From Curvibacter sp. PD_MW3 (GTDB lineage Bacteria > Pseudomonadota > Gammaproteobacteria > Burkholderiales > Burkholderiaceae_C), in contig NSIV01000006.1 in the NCBI GenBank assembly GCA_002633085.1, forward strand, positions 1-64,000: a stretch of 64,000 nt of DNA, given 5' to 3'. The notes beneath the pieces were generated by a model. That model was not told where the DNA came from. It saw nothing but the letters and a program-made list of their open reading frames with translations, and did not search any database. Position 1 is the first letter of the stretch, and the number at the start of each line of letters is the position of its first letter. A program made the position numbers and the translations under genes. Positions 49,359 to 58,251 of the stretch are shown here, piece after piece.

Positions 49359-50849
49359 TCAGGCCGTTCGACTGCGCTGGCGTGTCTTGGCGACCGTTGG
49401 CTTGGCTACATGGCTGGTCAGCAAGAAGTCCAGCAGCAGGCCCACCGGGCGCCCGGTCGCTCCCTTGGCCGCACCACTCTTCCAGGCCGAGCCGGCAATG
49501 TCCAAATGCGCCCAAGGGTACTTGCTGGCAAAACGCTGCAGGAACTTGGCCGCCGTGATGGCGCCACCCGCACGGCCACCGACATTGGCGACATCGGCAA
49601 AGTTGGTCTTCAGGCCATCGGCATAGTCGTCATCCAGCGGCAGGCGCCAGCACAGATCCTGAGCCGCTTCGCCGGAGGCGATCAGCTGGTTGGCCAGTTC
49701 ATCGGTGGAAGCGAACAAGCCACTGCGCACGCTGCCCAGGGCGATCATGCAGGCGCCGGTCAGAGTGGCGACGTCCACCACGGCGCGCGGCTTGAAACGC
49801 TCGGCATAGGTCAGTGCATCGCACAGAATCAGTCGCCCTTCGGCGTCGGTGTTGAGAATCTCGATGGTTTGCCCGCTCATGCTGGTCACCACGTCGCCGG
49901 GCTTGACGGCACGGCCATCGGGCATGTTCTCGCAACTCGGGATCAGGCCCACCACGTTGATAGCCGGCGCGAGCTCGCCCAAAGCACGGAACACGCCCAG
50001 CACGCTGGCTGCGCCCGCCATGTCGAACTTCATCTCGTCCATCTCGGCAGCCGGCTTCATGGAGATGCCGCCGCTGTCGAAGGAAATACCCTTGCCCACC
50101 AACACCGTCGGCGCCTGCGCCTTGGCGGCGCCGTTGTACTGCAGCACGATGAAGCGCAACGGTTGCTCGGAACCCCGGGCCACGGCCATGAAAGACCCCA
50201 TACCCAGTTTTTCCACTTCACGCGGCCCCAGCACCTGGCAGCTGATCTTGGGCAGGCGCGACAGGGAGCGCGCGGCCTGCGCAAGCAGCGTGGGGGTGGC
50301 ATGGTTACCCGGGCGATTGGCCCACTCCTTGGCCATCTCGATACCGGCCACGGCCGCGACGGCTTGCGCGAACTCGGCCTTGCTGCCCAGCGCCTGCGGC
50401 ACCCCCACAGTGACGCGGACAATGGTGCGGCCCTCCGACTTGGACTTGGTGGTGGTGTAGACGTAGCTGGCATCGGCCGCTGCTGTCACAGCCGCACGCA
50501 CCGCACCGCTGCTGGGAGCGGTGGCAAAGCACAGCGCCAGCTTCTTTACGCTCGGCGTGCCGGCACGCAGGGCCCCCACTGCAGCCGCCACGGCCTGGCG
50601 CACCTGCTTGGCAGAGCCGTCCCCGGCGCCCGCCAGCACCACCCGGGTCGACTTGGCTTGCGCCGGCCGGTACAAGGACAGCAACTTGCCGGGCTTGCTT
50701 TCCAGGTCGCCGGCCTTGAGCGCCTGGCCGATCAGGGCTGACAGCGCTTCTTTGCCAGGTTTGAAACCGGCAGGCACCAGCACCACCAGTGCATCGCTTG
50801 TCAAAGCCGCGGCGGCAGCCAGATCCAGGGACTTGAGTTCAAAGTTCAT
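49359..50849 (-). CDS. pepA: Leucyl aminopeptidase (M17)
   Basis: A 496-aa two-metal aminopeptidase. The M17 catalytic domain has VLVGKGISFDSGGISMKP (metal Lys and Asp), FDMAGAASVLG, and the signature NTDAEGRLILCD, with the metal Asp and Glu and the catalytic Arg. The N-terminal domain spans about residues 1-165. E. coli PepA also binds DNA in Xer recombination; that role is not readable here. ATG 50849 is used. Divergent from lptF, with only 23 bp between the start codons. Confidence 0.95.
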   Translation of the reverse strand: MNFELKSLDLAAAAALTSDALVVLVPAGFKPGKEALSALIGQALKAGDLESKPGKLLSLYRPAQAKSTRVVLAGAGDGSAKQVRQAVAAAVGALRAGTPSVKKLALCFATAPSSGAVRAAVTAAADASYVYTTTKSKSEGRTIVRVTVGVPQALGSKAEFAQAVAAVAGIEMAKEWANRPGNHATPTLLAQAARSLSRLPKISCQVLGPREVEKLGMGSFMAVARGSEQPLRFIVLQYNGAAKAQAPTVLVGKGISFDSGGISMKPAAEMDEMKFDMAGAASVLGVFRALGELAPAINVVGLIPSCENMPDGRAVKPGDVVTSMSGQTIEILNTDAEGRLILCDALTYAERFKPRAVVDVATLTGACMIALGSVRSGLFASTDELANQLIASGEAAQDLCWRLPLDDDYADGLKTNFADVANVGGRAGGAITAAKFLQRFASKYPWAHLDIAGSAWKSGAAKGATGRPVGLLLDFLLTSHVAKPTVAKTRQRSRTA

Positions 50850-50872
50850 AATTGCGGTTTTCCTTCCGACCA

Positions 50873-51985
50873 ATGTTATTCCATTCCTCCATCCGCAAGG
50901 AGCTGGCGCGCAGTTTCGGTGCCACGCTGATCGTCCTGGTGACGGTGGTCATGACCATGACGCTGATTCGCACGCTGGGCCAGGCCTCGCGCGGCAGCTT
51001 CAATCCGTCCGATGTGATGCTGGTGATGGGCTACAACGTGCTGGCCTTCTTGCCCAACATCATGACCATGGGTCTGTTTGTGGCCACGGTCGGCACCCTG
51101 TCGCGCCTGTATCGCGACAGCGAAATGGTGATCTGGTTTTCCAGCGGTGTCGGGCTGTGGAATCTGCTGGCCCCTCTGATGCGCTTTGCCTGGCCGATCC
51201 TGCTGGCCATCGCCACACTGGCGCTGTTCGTGCTGCCCTGGTCAAACAAGCAGGTCGAGGACATGCGCTCCCACTATGAAAACCGTGGCGACCTGGACCG
51301 GGTGCAGCCCGGCCAGTTCCAAGAGTCGGCGGGCGGCACCCGTGTGTTTTTCGTGGAGAAAAGCCTGCTGAGCGAGCATTCCGCCAGCAATGTGTTCATC
51401 GCCACCACCGAACGCGGCAAGGAAACCGTGACCTCGGCGCGCAGCGGCCGCATCGAGTTGATCGGCGACGAGCGCTTTCTCGTTCTGGGCAACGGCCAGC
51501 GCCTGGAGAACAGCATAGGCAAATCGGACTTCAAGCTCAGCGAGTTCGAGCGCTACAGCATTCAAGTCACGCAAGACCAGTTGGGCAGTCAAGCCGAAAT
51601 CCCCCTCAACACGGTCTCCACCCTGGAGCTGATCCGCAAACCGACGACACATCACCTCGGTGAAATCTCCTGGCGCCTGGGTTTTGCCCTGGCGGCACTG
51701 AACCTGATGATCGTGGCGGTGGCAAGTTCGCGCGTGAACCCGCGCCTGGGCCGTTCTGGCAATCTGGTGGTTTCCTTGCTGCTGTTTCAGGTCTATCTCA
51801 ACCTGCTTAATCTGGGGCAAGCCTGGATCAGTACCGGCAAGATCGGTTTCCTCCCCTTCGTGATCCTGCTGCATGGCGGCGTGCTGGCCGTCTCCATGCT
51901 GGTGTTGACCATGCGGCATTACAACTGGAGCTGGCGACGGCTGCTGGCCGCACGGGCCGCAGCCCGCAACCAGGTGACCGCATGA
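50873..51985 (+). CDS. lptF: LPS export ABC transporter permease LptF
   Basis: A 370-aa inner-membrane subunit of LptB2FG. It starts MLFHSSIRKELARSFGATL with a first helix (LIVLVTVVMTMTLIR), then NIMTMGLFVATVGTLSRLYRD, a large periplasmic beta-jellyroll (about 130-260) and the last helices (LGFALAALNLMIVAVASSRV). It moves LPS from the membrane to LptC. It overlaps lptG by 4 nt. Confidence 0.95.
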   Translation: MLFHSSIRKELARSFGATLIVLVTVVMTMTLIRTLGQASRGSFNPSDVMLVMGYNVLAFLPNIMTMGLFVATVGTLSRLYRDSEMVIWFSSGVGLWNLLAPLMRFAWPILLAIATLALFVLPWSNKQVEDMRSHYENRGDLDRVQPGQFQESAGGTRVFFVEKSLLSEHSASNVFIATTERGKETVTSARSGRIELIGDERFLVLGNGQRLENSIGKSDFKLSEFERYSIQVTQDQLGSQAEIPLNTVSTLELIRKPTTHHLGEISWRLGFALAALNLMIVAVASSRVNPRLGRSGNLVVSLLLFQVYLNLLNLGQAWISTGKIGFLPFVILLHGGVLAVSMLVLTMRHYNWSWRRLLAARAAARNQVTA

Positions 51986-53091
51986 AAACCATCCGCCGCC
52001 TGCTGCACGCCGAAGTCCTGACGGCCGTGACCTTTGTCACGCTGGCCTTTCTCGCGCTGTTCTCCTTCTTCGACTTTGTCGATCAGCTGCCCTCGATCGG
52101 CCGCCCGGGCATCGGTGCCGGCTACCAGTTGCCGCAGGCCCTGAGCTATGTGGCGCTGCAAATCCCCAATCATTTGTACGAGCTGTTGCCGATCACCGTG
52201 CTGATTGGCACCATCTTCGTCATGACCCGCATGGCGCAAAGCTCGGAGTTCACGATCCTGCGTACCAGTGGCCTGGAGCCATGGCGCGCCCTGCGTACCC
52301 TGATGACGGTGGGCGCGATTTTCGTCGTGCTGACATTTGTCATCGGTGATTTCCTCGCCCCCTGGGCCGACCGCACCTCCCAACTGCTCAAGGCGCGTTA
52401 CCAGGGCAACATCACGGTCGGCCAGACCGGTGCCTGGCTGCGCGAGAAACAGCCTTACGGCCAGTTCGCCGTCAACGTCAATGCGCTGGCGTCCGACGGC
52501 GGCATGCGCGGTGTGCGCGTCTTCGAGTTCGACAACAAGGGGCTGCTGGTGTCCATGACCCGCGCTGCCACAGCACAGTTCGAGAACGAGGAAGCCTGGC
52601 AGCTGGAGAAGGCCGAGCGCATCGAATTCACCTCGCGCGGCACCGAAGCCTCCCGCATCGAGCGCACCCAGATTGCCAATTTTCGTTGGCCGACCCAGAT
52701 CACCTCCGAGATGGTCTCAGCCGCCGTGTTGCGGCCCGACCGCATGAGCACGCTGGATCTGTTCCAGTACATCAGCCACCTCAATGCCAACAACCAGTCG
52801 GCCGAGCGCTACGAAATCGAGTTCTGGAAAAAAGTGTTCTACCCGTTGAGCTGCCTGGTGATGGTGGTGCTGGCCCTGCCCTTCGCCTACCTGCACTTCC
52901 GCAACGAAGGCATCTCGGTTTATGTGTTCGGCGGCGTCATGGCCGGCATCAGCTTCTTCTTCCTCAACAACGTGTTCGGTTACGTGGGTGAACTGCGCCA
53001 TTGGCAGCCGTGGCTGACGGCAGCGTTGCCGGGCATGATCTATTCACTGCTGTCGCTGGGCACTTTCGGCTGGCTGGTGCTGCGGAGATAA
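51982..53091 (+). CDS. lptG: LPS export ABC transporter permease LptG
   Basis: A 369-aa partner of LptF. Helix 1 is VTFVTLAFLALFSFFDFV; then LYELLPITVLIGTIFVMTRM (the segment that couples to LptB), a periplasmic domain (about 130-260), and C-terminal helices (GGVMAGISFFFLNNVFGYVG). ATG overlaps the lptF TGA (ATGA). Confidence 0.95.
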   Translation: MKTIRRLLHAEVLTAVTFVTLAFLALFSFFDFVDQLPSIGRPGIGAGYQLPQALSYVALQIPNHLYELLPITVLIGTIFVMTRMAQSSEFTILRTSGLEPWRALRTLMTVGAIFVVLTFVIGDFLAPWADRTSQLLKARYQGNITVGQTGAWLREKQPYGQFAVNVNALASDGGMRGVRVFEFDNKGLLVSMTRAATAQFENEEAWQLEKAERIEFTSRGTEASRIERTQIANFRWPTQITSEMVSAAVLRPDRMSTLDLFQYISHLNANNQSAERYEIEFWKKVFYPLSCLVMVVLALPFAYLHFRNEGISVYVFGGVMAGISFFFLNNVFGYVGELRHWQPWLTAALPGMIYSLLSLGTFGWLVLRR

Positions 53092-53097
53092 GGGCAC

Positions 53098-53478
53098 ATG
53101 AACTCGACCTCACCGCACCGCGGCATCATTCTGTTCGCCCACGGTTCACGCGACCCGCTATGGTCACAACCGATGGAAGCCGTGGCGACGCGCACACGCC
53201 AGCTCGACCCGCAGGCCCTGGTGCGCTGCGCCTATCTGGAACTGACAGCGCCCGACCTGCCAACCTGCGCCGCCGAACTGGTGGCGGCTGGCGTGCAGTC
53301 CATCACCATCGTGCCGATGTTCCTTGGCGTCGGCAAACATGCGCGTGAAGACCTGCCCCTCCTGGTGGCAGACCTGCAAACCAGCTTCCCCGGCATCACT
53401 TGGCACTTGCAAGGGGCCATCGGGGAAGATGCCCGCGTGACCGACCTGCTGGCCCGCATCGCGCTCTCTGCCGCCTGA
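53098..53478 (+). CDS. cbiX: Small CbiX/SirB-type chelatase
   Basis: A 126-aa single-domain CbiX. It has GIILFAHGSRDPLW with the metal-binding His, and PMFLGVGKHAREDLP with the second. This size and motif pair fit the small CbiX proteins, which insert cobalt, nickel or iron into sirohydrochlorin. It starts 6 nt after lptG, so it is in the same transcript; no cobalamin or siroheme genes are nearby. Metal specificity cannot be told. Confidence 0.88.
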   Translation: MNSTSPHRGIILFAHGSRDPLWSQPMEAVATRTRQLDPQALVRCAYLELTAPDLPTCAAELVAAGVQSITIVPMFLGVGKHAREDLPLLVADLQTSFPGITWHLQGAIGEDARVTDLLARIALSAA

Positions 53479-53507
53479 GTGCGCTGGCACGGCTGGCGCT
53501 CCGTACA

Positions 53508-54221
53508 ATGCGGCGATTGCCCATGTTCACATCACCCCGATCCCTCAGTACCCGTACCGTTTTTCTGCTGGTGCTGGGTACCTCCCTTGCCGTGGCCATG
53601 CTGCCGGTGCTCTGGCCGCAGCTGGACATCGCTGTCGCGGCCTACTTCCTGCAACCGTCGCCGCCCATCAACCCGGCGCAATGGCAGTGGGTGGATCTGG
53701 TCAACGAATACACGCCCGACCTGTTCCGCTCGCTGGCGCTGATCTTTCTGGCCTGCTGGATCGTCGTCAGCCTGTTGCGCCGTTGGCGCCGGGCGGGCAT
53801 TGCCTTGGCCTTCGTCGGCCTGTCGCTGCTGCTGGGGCCCGGTTTTGCCACCTGGGCTGTCAAGGAACACCACCTGCGCGCTCGCCCCTTCGACGTGGTC
53901 GAGTTCGGTGGCGACCGCCAGTTCACACCGGCGCTGGTGCAAGCCAACCAGTGCACCGACAACTGCGCCTTCGTCAGCGGCCATGTGGCCTGTGGTTTTT
54001 TCTTTGCATCGCTCATGCTGCTCGACCCGCGTCGCCGTTGGCGCTGGGTGGCCACCGGCGTGGCGGCCGGCCTGCTGATCGGCGTGGCCCGCATGTCGGT
54101 CGGGGCGCACTGGCTCAGTGATGTGCTGTGGGCCTTCCCCATCACGCTGCTGACCAGTTGGGGCGTCTGGACGGTGCTGACCTTCTTCTACAAGTACGGG
54201 CAGCGGCCCACCCAGGCTTAA
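53508..54221 (+). CDS. PAP2-family membrane phosphatase
   Basis: A 237-aa membrane protein with five or six helices and the three phosphatase motifs: KEHHLRARPFDV (KxxxxxxRP), VSGHVAC (PSGH-like, Val for Pro), and ARMSVGAHWLSDVLWA (Arg, nucleophilic His and Asp in SRxxxxxHxxxD form with Ala for Ser). The fold fits lipid A or polyprenyl phosphate phosphatases. It is 4 nt upstream of a DPPR-synthase-like gene, the same pairing as Rv3807c-Rv3806c of mycobacteria, which suggests the substrate could be polyprenyl-phosphoribose phosphate. That is inference. ATG 53508 or 53523; neither has a clear ribosome binding site. Confidence 0.82.
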   Translation: MRRLPMFTSPRSLSTRTVFLLVLGTSLAVAMLPVLWPQLDIAVAAYFLQPSPPINPAQWQWVDLVNEYTPDLFRSLALIFLACWIVVSLLRRWRRAGIALAFVGLSLLLGPGFATWAVKEHHLRARPFDVVEFGGDRQFTPALVQANQCTDNCAFVSGHVACGFFFASLMLLDPRRRWRWVATGVAAGLLIGVARMSVGAHWLSDVLWAFPITLLTSWGVWTVLTFFYKYGQRPTQA

Positions 54222-54225
54222 GCCC

Positions 54226-55080
54226 ATGCAACAACTGCGCGACTTGCTCGTTCTGATGCGGCCCCACCAGTGGCTGAAAAACGTCTTCGTTTTCGCCGGT
54301 CTGCTGTTTGCTCACGCCTGGCACGAGGGGCCGCTGGTGCTGCGCGCTGCGCTGGCCTTTGCCGCCTTCTGCTGCATGTCCAGTCTGGTCTACATCCTGA
54401 ACGACTGGCGCGACCGCGCCAGTGACGCGCTGCACCCGGACAAGTGCCACCGGCCATTGGCTAGCGGTGCCGTCAGTGTGCCAGCGGCGTTCACCCTGGC
54501 CGTCCTGCTTGGGCTGGCTGGCCTGGCGCTGGCGGCCAACAACCGCATTCTGTTGCTGTTGCTGGCGCTGTATGTGGCCTTGAACCTGGCCTACTCCTGG
54601 CGCCTCAAGCATGTGCCGGTGGTGGACGTGTCCATCATTGCCACCGGCTTCATGCTGCGCCTGCTGGCCGGCACCTCGGCCGTCGGCATCCCGCCGTCGC
54701 GCTGGCTGCTGCTCACCGGCCTGTTCATTGCCCTGTTCCTGGGTTTTTCCAAGCGCAAGGCCGAGACCTTCCACAACCCCGAGCAGCAGCGTGCCGTGCT
54801 GGAGCACTACCCCGCCGCCCTGCTCGACACCCTGATGGCCGTCACCATGACCGCCACCATCACCATGTACAGCCTGTACGCCACCAGCGCGGAAGCGCAG
54901 GCGCAGCACGGCGAGCGCCTGGTCTACACCGTGCCGGTGGTGATCTTCGGCCTGCTGCGTTACGCCTATCAGGTGCACCGCGGCCGAGGCGAAGACGTGG
55001 CACGCGACCTGCTGCGCGACCCCTGGATCCTGCTGGCCGGCGCCGCCTGGCTACTGCTGTTTCTGGGTTCGCGGCTTTGA
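54226..55080 (+). CDS. UbiA-superfamily polyprenyl-phosphate phosphoribosyltransferase-like enzyme
   Basis: A 284-aa membrane enzyme with about eight helices. Residues 59-67 read NDWRDRASD, which matches the NDxxDxxxD metal motif of UbiA enzymes. The surrounding RPHQWLKNVFVFAG, DKCHRPLASG, YSWRLKHVPVVDV and ATGFMLRLLAG closely resemble decaprenyl-phosphate phosphoribose synthase (Rv3806c). It would join PRPP to a polyprenyl phosphate. It overlaps the next gene by 4 nt. It is not a quinone UbiA, because the sequence follows the DPPR branch and no ubiquinone genes are near. Activity not proven. Confidence 0.82.
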   Translation: MQQLRDLLVLMRPHQWLKNVFVFAGLLFAHAWHEGPLVLRAALAFAAFCCMSSLVYILNDWRDRASDALHPDKCHRPLASGAVSVPAAFTLAVLLGLAGLALAANNRILLLLLALYVALNLAYSWRLKHVPVVDVSIIATGFMLRLLAGTSAVGIPPSRWLLLTGLFIALFLGFSKRKAETFHNPEQQRAVLEHYPAALLDTLMAVTMTATITMYSLYATSAEAQAQHGERLVYTVPVVIFGLLRYAYQVHRGRGEDVARDLLRDPWILLAGAAWLLLFLGSRL

Positions 55081-55988
55081 AGCTGCCGCTCAAGCAACTG
55101 CTGCTGGCCCTCGGCGCGGCTGCCACCGCCTATGCCCTGGTGCTGCTGCTGACCGGCAACGCCACATCGGCGACCCGGCTGACCGCACTGTGGTCGCCGG
55201 CCGGTGCGCTGGCCGCCGCCCTGTGCGTGCTCAACTACCTGCTGCGCGGCCAGCGCTGGCGCCTGTGGATGGCGCACTACGGCCGCCCACTCGCCCCGCT
55301 GCAAGGGCTGCGCCTGTACCTGGCCGGCTACACCTTCACGCCCACCCCCGGCAATGTGGGTGAAGCCGCGCGCGGCCTGCTGCTGCGCCAGCCGCTGGGC
55401 GCTGCCGACAGCCTGGCCATCTTTGGGGCCGAACGCCTGGCCGACCTGCTGGGCCTGCTGCTGCTCACTCTGCCGGGGCTGTGGTGGTTGCTGCAGTTGC
55501 CGGATGTTGCCGCCTGGCAGCTGCAACTCGGTACTGCCGCCGCGGCCGCAGCGCTGCTGGTGCTGGGTTTGTTGTTCACATTCAGGCAACGGCTGTTCAG
55601 CCGTTTGCCTTGGCTACACGCCGCTTGGCACTGCCTGGCCACGCGCCCTTGGCGCTGGCTTGGCCTGACGTTGCTGGCCTGGGCCGCCCAAGGTCTGGCC
55701 ACATGGCTGGTCTGTCAGGCACTGTTCGGCTGGTCGATCGAGCCCTGGCTGGCCACCGGTTTCTACGCCCTGGCCATGGTCGGCGGCGCCCTGTCCATGC
55801 TGCCCGCCGGCCTGGGTGGCACCGAAGCCTTGCTGACCGGCCTGCTGGCCCTGCACGGCGCCCCCTTGGCCACGGCGGTGGGCATCACCGTGCTGGTGCG
55901 CCTGCTCACGCTCTGGTTGGCGGTGGCCATCGGCGTGCTGGCCCTGCTTTATAGTGCGACGTTCCCCAAAGACATCTGCCTGCGCTAG
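55077..55988 (+). CDS. Flippase-like/LPG-synthetase-TM-domain membrane protein
   Basis: A 303-aa protein with six to eight helices and no soluble domain. It has TPTPGNVGEAARGLLLR (residues about 84-100) and YALAMVGGALSMLPAGLGGTE, which are typical of the lysylphosphatidylglycerol synthetase TM/AglD-like family. These often act with polyprenyl-linked sugar transfer and are guessed to flip the carrier. It starts with TTG at 55077, overlapping the UbiA-like stop (TTGA), so it is coupled. Confidence 0.78.
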   Translation: MKLPLKQLLLALGAAATAYALVLLLTGNATSATRLTALWSPAGALAAALCVLNYLLRGQRWRLWMAHYGRPLAPLQGLRLYLAGYTFTPTPGNVGEAARGLLLRQPLGAADSLAIFGAERLADLLGLLLLTLPGLWWLLQLPDVAAWQLQLGTAAAAAALLVLGLLFTFRQRLFSRLPWLHAAWHCLATRPWRWLGLTLLAWAAQGLATWLVCQALFGWSIEPWLATGFYALAMVGGALSMLPAGLGGTEALLTGLLALHGAPLATAVGITVLVRLLTLWLAVAIGVLALLYSATFPKDICLR

Positions 55989-55994
55989 CTTTCC

Positions 55995-57542
55995 ATGCCT
56001 CCTGCTTTTGATACCGACGCCGCCCCCGGCCGCCTGACCCGCTGGTTGCTTTTCACCGCCATCGCCTCGCTGGCCCTGCGTTTCTGGATCGCCCATGCCT
56101 TGCCCATCACCGGCGACGAGGCCTTCTTCTACTGGTGGGGCGTCTACCCCGACTGGGGTTATTACGACCACCCGCCCATGGTGGGCTGGCTGATCTGGCT
56201 CATGCGCACGCTGTTCGGCGAGGCCAGTTGGGCCATCCGCCTGCCAGTGGTGCTGTTGCCGCTGGCGGTGGGCGCTACGCTCTGGTGGGCACTCAAACCG
56301 CTGAGCCGCGAGCGTGCCGCCTGGGCCGTGCTGCTGTTCTGGCTGGCACCGGTCAACTGGCTCAACAGCCTCATCACCACCGACACGCCGCTGATCTTCT
56401 GGTCGCTGCTGTCGGCCGGCGCGCTCTTGCGCGCCGAACGGCGCGAGGCGCTGGACGGCCGCGCCTGGCGCCTGTACGCCCTCTCCGGCGTTTTCATCGG
56501 TTGCGCCTTCCTCTCCAAGTATTTCTCGGTGGTGCTGGGTCTGGCCTACCTGCTCTACTTCGCGCTGTACCGACGTGAACGCTGGTTGGCGTTGGCCCTG
56601 ATCGTGCTGTGCGCCCTGCCCGGGCCGTTGATCAACCTGTGGTGGAACATGGGCCACGGCTGGGCCAACATCATGTTCAACGCCATCAACCGCAACCAGG
56701 ACGCCTCTTTTGCCTGGAGCCACCCGCTGAGCTACCTGGGCATGCTGGCCTACCTGCTGACGCCGGCCGTGCTGTGGCTGGGCTTCAAGCACCGTGCGGC
56801 GCTGGGCAACACCGTGCGCCAGCAGCGCCTGGTGGCCGTGCTGATCGTGGTGCCGCTGCTGTTCTTTGCCGTCCTGTCGCTGAAGAAAACCGTGGGCCTG
56901 CACTGGGTACTGGCTTTCTACCCCTTCGTCTTCGTGCTGCTGGCCTTCGCGCTGCCGCAGGCGGCCCTGAAGAGCTGCGCGAAAGGCATGGCCTGGTTCA
57001 CAGCCCTGCACGTGCTGGCGGTCATTGCCATCGGCTTCACTCACGTCGAGCAATGGCAGGGCAAGCCGCGCTACTACAGCATGGTGCGCAGCTTCAAGAC
57101 GGCCGAACTGCTGGCCCAGGTGCGCACGCCCGATTCGGTGCTGATGGCCGACGCCTATGCCCCCGCCGCCGCCTACGGCTACACCCTCGGCCAGTACGTG
57201 CCGGTGTTCGGCCCGGGCAAGTTCCACGCCCGACAGGACGACCTGCTGGTGGACTATTCCGTCTATGACGGCAAGAACATACGCATCATCGTCTCTGACG
57301 GCGAGCCGCCACCGCTGGACGGCTACCGTCCATATTTCGACAGCGTACAGCCCTTGAGCTTTGTGCAGAACGGCGTCACCTTCCACGCCGTGGAGGGCCG
57401 CAACTTCCACTACAAGGCTTACCGTCAGGGCGTGCTGGGCGAGATCTTCCAGCGCTACTACGCCATTCCGACGTGGCTGCCCATGACGGGTTGCCCGTTC
57501 TGCGTGCGTTATTGCGGGCAGGTGCAATGTCCGAAGCCGTGA
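55995..57542 (+). CDS. GT-C glycosyltransferase, family 39/83 (ArnT-like)
   Basis: A 515-aa membrane glycosyltransferase. Near the N-terminus, ITGDEAFFYWWGVYPDWGY supplies the acidic motif on the first periplasmic loop. About ten helices follow, and a soluble C-terminal domain starts near residue 350. This family uses a polyprenyl-phosphate sugar and adds it to lipid A or another periplasmic acceptor. Six nt after the flippase-like gene, in the same operon. The acceptor is unknown. Confidence 0.82.
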   Translation: MPPAFDTDAAPGRLTRWLLFTAIASLALRFWIAHALPITGDEAFFYWWGVYPDWGYYDHPPMVGWLIWLMRTLFGEASWAIRLPVVLLPLAVGATLWWALKPLSRERAAWAVLLFWLAPVNWLNSLITTDTPLIFWSLLSAGALLRAERREALDGRAWRLYALSGVFIGCAFLSKYFSVVLGLAYLLYFALYRRERWLALALIVLCALPGPLINLWWNMGHGWANIMFNAINRNQDASFAWSHPLSYLGMLAYLLTPAVLWLGFKHRAALGNTVRQQRLVAVLIVVPLLFFAVLSLKKTVGLHWVLAFYPFVFVLLAFALPQAALKSCAKGMAWFTALHVLAVIAIGFTHVEQWQGKPRYYSMVRSFKTAELLAQVRTPDSVLMADAYAPAAAYGYTLGQYVPVFGPGKFHARQDDLLVDYSVYDGKNIRIIVSDGEPPPLDGYRPYFDSVQPLSFVQNGVTFHAVEGRNFHYKAYRQGVLGEIFQRYYAIPTWLPMTGCPFCVRYCGQVQCPKP

Positions 57543-58180
57543 ACCTGAACCCCGTCAAGCCGATCGTGGCCGCCTTCGACTTCGACGGCACGCTCACCCG
57601 GCGCGACACTCTGCTGCCCTTCCTGCACCGCCTGCTGGGCCTGCCCACGCTGCTGTGGGTGCTGTTCATCTGCAGCCCCTGGCTGGCGGGTTATGTACTG
57701 CGCCTGGTCAGCAACCACCGCGCCAAGGCGATGTTGCTGCAAGCCGCACTGGCCGGCCGCTCGGTGGCAGACGTCGAGCGTTGCGCCCAGGCCTTTGTGC
57801 GCGACGACCTGCCGCAGCAATGGCGTCCCTGGGGCCTGCAGCAACTGGTACAGCACCAGCAGGCCGGCCACCGCTGCGTGCTCGTCACCGCCTCCACCAG
57901 CCCCTACATGCACCTGGTCGGCGCCAGCCTGGGTGTGGATGCGGTGCTGTGCACCGAGATGGAAGTGGTGGACGGCCGCTACACCGGTCGTTTGGCCACG
58001 GCCAACTGCCATGGCGAGGAAAAGGTGGCGCGACTCAAGGCCTGGCTGGCTCAGATCTACGGCGCAGCGCCGGACCATCAGCCGGTGCTGCTCGCCTATG
58101 GCGATACAAAAGGGGACCTGCCGATGCTGCGACTGGCGCAGCAGGCCTGGTATTGCGAGAAGCCCTGGAAGACTAACTAG
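57527..58180 (+). CDS. HAD-IB family phosphatase
   Basis: A 217-aa HAD hydrolase. Motif I is AAFDFDGTLTRRDT with nucleophile Asp and acid Asp, motif II VLVTASTSPYM, and motif IV AYGDTKGDLPML; a Lys is at EEKVARLKAW. The HAD-IB class resembles SerB. It starts inside the glycosyltransferase gene (16 nt overlap, ATG 57527), so it belongs to the same cassette. It could dephosphorylate the polyprenyl-phosphoribose intermediate, or a sugar. HAD-UbiA fusions exist elsewhere, which supports a link. Confidence 0.85.
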   Translation: MSEAVNLNPVKPIVAAFDFDGTLTRRDTLLPFLHRLLGLPTLLWVLFICSPWLAGYVLRLVSNHRAKAMLLQAALAGRSVADVERCAQAFVRDDLPQQWRPWGLQQLVQHQQAGHRCVLVTASTSPYMHLVGASLGVDAVLCTEMEVVDGRYTGRLATANCHGEEKVARLKAWLAQIYGAAPDHQPVLLAYGDTKGDLPMLRLAQQAWYCEKPWKTN

Positions 58181-58251
58181 GTCTATTACAGATTAATGCT
58201 TGGTATGAGAGGAAGTTCCCGGCTTGCCGAATGACGTCCTCTCGGCTAGGC

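Noticed and set aside
55614..57527. A 637-codon open frame on the minus strand opposite the glycosyltransferase gene
   Set aside because: Its composition is Gln/Gly/His/Arg-rich antisense sequence, and the opposite strand carries clear conserved membrane genes.
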